NCBI GenBank assembly: GCA_964614415.1
Contig: CAZTLE010000199.1
Location: 1-7,310, forward strand
Direction of reading: 5' to 3'
Source of the DNA: CAZTLE01 sp964614415
GTDB taxonomy: Bacteria > Bacteroidota > Bacteroidia > Flavobacteriales > Flavobacteriaceae
DNA: 7,310 nt
Positions 5,764 through 7,310 of this stretch are shown in pieces. Both the position numbers and the translations under genes were made by a program. Positions within the stretch are counted from its first letter, which is position 1. The number at the start of each line of letters is the position of its first letter. The notes under the pieces were generated by a model that was not told the DNA's origin, searched no databases, and worked only from the letters and a program-made list of their open reading frames with translations.

Positions 5764-7107
5764 ACGATTTTTCTTTGGGAGCAATTCCCACACGAAAAAG
5801 GCGATCACAATAACATACTCCAGGGCTACCAACCACAAGTTTTCTGAAAAACCCTCCGGACCGTAGGCAGAATAACTTAGCATCACGGTAAAACTCCATA
5901 CCAGAGCGAAGCGGTACCTGGTAAAGACACAAAGCACCAATGGTGTTGCCACGTACCAGGGATGTACAGTGGTGGACAGTAGGAAGTAGATGCAAATTCC
6001 AAATAGCAGGGCAGTGATGAGTTGTTTAGGCTGACCATTCTTTCTGAGAAAGGTAAGCAGTATTAGTATTCCAACGATAACCAATGGAAGCACCTTTCCA
6101 ACGTCAGCAATGATATTCCAGCCAATGGTCTCATAGCCGATCCAACGAATGATATAGTATACACTTCCGTTAAATTCGAAGTTCTGGAACCAAAGGGCAA
6201 TAGTGTCTGAGAAGTTCGAGACAAATTCCGAAGAAAGGAAGGGGACAAACGTGAGTATAACGGTTGCCAGAAGCACTCCGTAGAAAGCTGCCAGCCGCAT
6301 TAATCCTTTGATGATATGGGTGCGCTTCACAAAATATTGGAGGAATAGAGGAAGTAGGAGCAGGGGAATTAGTTTCGTAGAAACCGATAGTCCCATGAGT
6401 ACGGCTGCCCAGAACCACTTTCCTTTAAACAGCAAGTACAGTGACCACACAACAAAAAGTAACATGGCACTTTCGAAATGAAGGTTGCCGGTAAGCTCGA
6501 TAATAATGAACGGATTCAGAAAGAACCAGAAGATATGATATACCGGTAGTTTTAAGTGCTCCAGAATTTTCTTTCCGAAGTACAGAATACCAATATCGGC
6601 TAGTATGATCAGTATTCGCAGGACCACAGCCGATCCCAAAATGCTCTTACTGGCGAACAGGGCTCCAATGGCAAAGAACAACTGATTCACCGGGGGATAG
6701 TTACTGTAATGACTTCCGTTGAGTGCTCCCATACCGGCATATAGTTCCCTGGCTTGCGGAACAATCTCCTGTCCGTTTTCAAGATACATTTCCGGGGTTA
6801 TGAGATAAGGGTTTATGCCTTGGATAACAAGGCGGCCGTCCCACAGGAAACGATAGAAATCTTGTGATAAATTAGGAGAGGCTGCAATGAAGATCAGTCG
6901 AAACAGTACTCCCATTCCAGCAAGTAGCCAAAAGGAGTTGGCATTGATCCTGATGAGGTAATAGCTGAGCAGGAATAGCCCTCCAAGCAGGGAAATGAAT
7001 TTTAAGAAGTCACTCCTGTTGAGGTCGTAGGCAAAGATCCAATAGAATACAGCGCACAGCAGTCCGGCGAGTAATGTGGTTCGATGCGATACGAAGAAGT
7101 TACGCAT
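5740..7107 (-). CDS. GT-C family membrane glycosyltransferase (mannosyltransferase/DUF2029-like)
   Basis: A 455-residue multi-spanning membrane protein with about 11-12 hydrophobic segments and short polar loops. GT-C enzymes use a polyprenyl-phosphate-linked sugar and act on the periplasmic face of the inner membrane. After two to three N-terminal helices the first large loop contains LSQDFYRFLWDG (residues 80-91), matching the D-x-Y-R-x-x-W-D-G pattern with a candidate catalytic Asp83 and a second Asp90, then INPYL (98-102). Further typical elements are YPPVNQL (137-143), LNPFIIIELTGNLHFE (197-212) and a late HPWY (382-385). Related flavobacterial proteins are usually called mannosyltransferase, but the sugar and acceptor are not determined by these motifs. 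The ATG at 7107 starts just before the first helix. It lies 9 nt downstream of the PD40 gene and is probably translated from the same mRNA. Its 3' end overlaps the convergent pseudouridine synthase homologue by 24 bases. Confidence 0.88.
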   Translation of the reverse strand: MRNFFVSHRTTLLAGLLCAVFYWIFAYDLNRSDFLKFISLLGGLFLLSYYLIRINANSFWLLAGMGVLFRLIFIAASPNLSQDFYRFLWDGRLVIQGINPYLITPEMYLENGQEIVPQARELYAGMGALNGSHYSNYPPVNQLFFAIGALFASKSILGSAVVLRILIILADIGILYFGKKILEHLKLPVYHIFWFFLNPFIIIELTGNLHFESAMLLFVVWSLYLLFKGKWFWAAVLMGLSVSTKLIPLLLLPLFLQYFVKRTHIIKGLMRLAAFYGVLLATVILTFVPFLSSEFVSNFSDTIALWFQNFEFNGSVYYIIRWIGYETIGWNIIADVGKVLPLVIVGILILLTFLRKNGQPKQLITALLFGICIYFLLSTTVHPWYVATPLVLCVFTRYRFALVWSFTVMLSYSAYGPEGFSENLWLVALEYVIVIAFFVWELLPKKNRLQHAEQA

Positions 7108-7116
7108 GTGGATTTG

Positions 7117-7310
7117 TTAATCCTGCCATTCTGCTATGAACAGGTTGGTGTCTCGTGTGCCTCCGTTGTTTCGGTTGGATGAAAAAACCAGGTACTTCCC
7201 ATCGTTGGAGAACACCGGAAAGGCGTCAAACGTTTCGCCGTGAGTCACACGCTCCAGGTTCTTTCCGTCAATATCGATCATGTACAGATTAAACGGGAAT
7301 CCACGCTCTG
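7117..7310 (-). CDS. TolB/PD40-type beta-propeller protein, C-terminal end only
   Basis: The last 64 codons of a gene entering from the right edge; the stop is the TAA read from 7119 to 7117. The readable protein contains NLYMIDIDGKNLERVTHGE, then FDAFPVFSNDGKYLVFSSN, ending NLFIAEWQD. This is the PD40/TolB WD40-like propeller blade pattern (x-D-G-x-x-x-R-(L/V)-T followed by FPxFSxDGxxLxFxSNR). Such proteins are usually exported or periplasmic and bind proteins or glycans. The signal peptide, total blade number and any further domains lie outside the window. It sits 9 nt upstream of the GT-C glycosyltransferase start in the same orientation, suggesting a two-gene operon and a shared envelope role, though that link is inferred. 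Confidence 0.88.
   Translation of the reverse strand, partial: ERGFPFNLYMIDIDGKNLERVTHGETFDAFPVFSNDGKYLVFSSNRNNGGTRDTNLFIAEWQD

Noticed and set aside
5768..5799. Imperfect hairpin: TTTTTC and TGGGA pairing with TCCCA and GAAAAA around a 5-nt loop, considered as a bidirectional terminator for the convergent genes.
   Set aside because: On both strands the U-rich side precedes the hairpin and the A-rich side follows it, the wrong polarity for an intrinsic terminator. The stretch is also coding sequence for the GT-C C-terminus.

Overview
The window looks like a chromosomal segment from a marine-type member of the Flavobacteriaceae (Bacteroidota). Three things support this: promoters of the Bacteroidota form TAnnTTTG sit a few bases before start codons, Shine-Dalgarno sequences are absent, and the protein families are flavobacterial in form (MvaD, a short mevalonate kinase, an archaeal-like UbiA prenyltransferase and a mannosyltransferase-type GT-C protein). 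Base composition is moderate and gene packing is dense. I see no tRNA, rRNA, CRISPR array, insertion sequence or phage gene. No intergenic gap exceeds about 155 bases.

Layout. Positions 1-724 (minus strand) hold an ECF-like sigma-70 factor and, 3 nt downstream, the start of a small acidic protein cut by the window edge, probably the anti-sigma or regulatory partner. Positions 725-879 are a divergent intergenic region with an 8-bp perfect inverted repeat and a strong TAnnTTTG box in front of mvaD. Positions 880-3907 (plus strand) hold three closely spaced genes: diphosphomevalonate decarboxylase, a mevalonate kinase family GHMP kinase, and a UbiA-superfamily prenyltransferase resembling (di)geranylgeranylglyceryl phosphate synthases. 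Positions 3945-4898 hold a nitrilase with an intact catalytic set. Positions 4960-5763 hold an RsuA/RluB-type pseudouridine synthase homologue with its own promoter; its otherwise invariant catalytic aspartate is glycine. Positions 5740-7310 (minus strand) hold a multi-membrane-span GT-C glycosyltransferase overlapping that gene tail to tail, preceded by the C-terminal end of a TolB/PD40-type beta-propeller protein.

How the genes fit together. MvaD and the kinase make isopentenyl diphosphate through the mevalonate route, and the UbiA protein is a plausible consumer of the resulting prenyl diphosphates. Phosphomevalonate kinase and HMG-CoA reductase are not in the window. The nitrilase is in the same orientation but has no obvious metabolic link. 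The PD40 and GT-C genes form a separate envelope-related operon.

The two points most worth following up are the pseudouridine synthase homologue with a substituted active site, and the pairing of mevalonate genes with an archaeal-lipid-like prenyltransferase.
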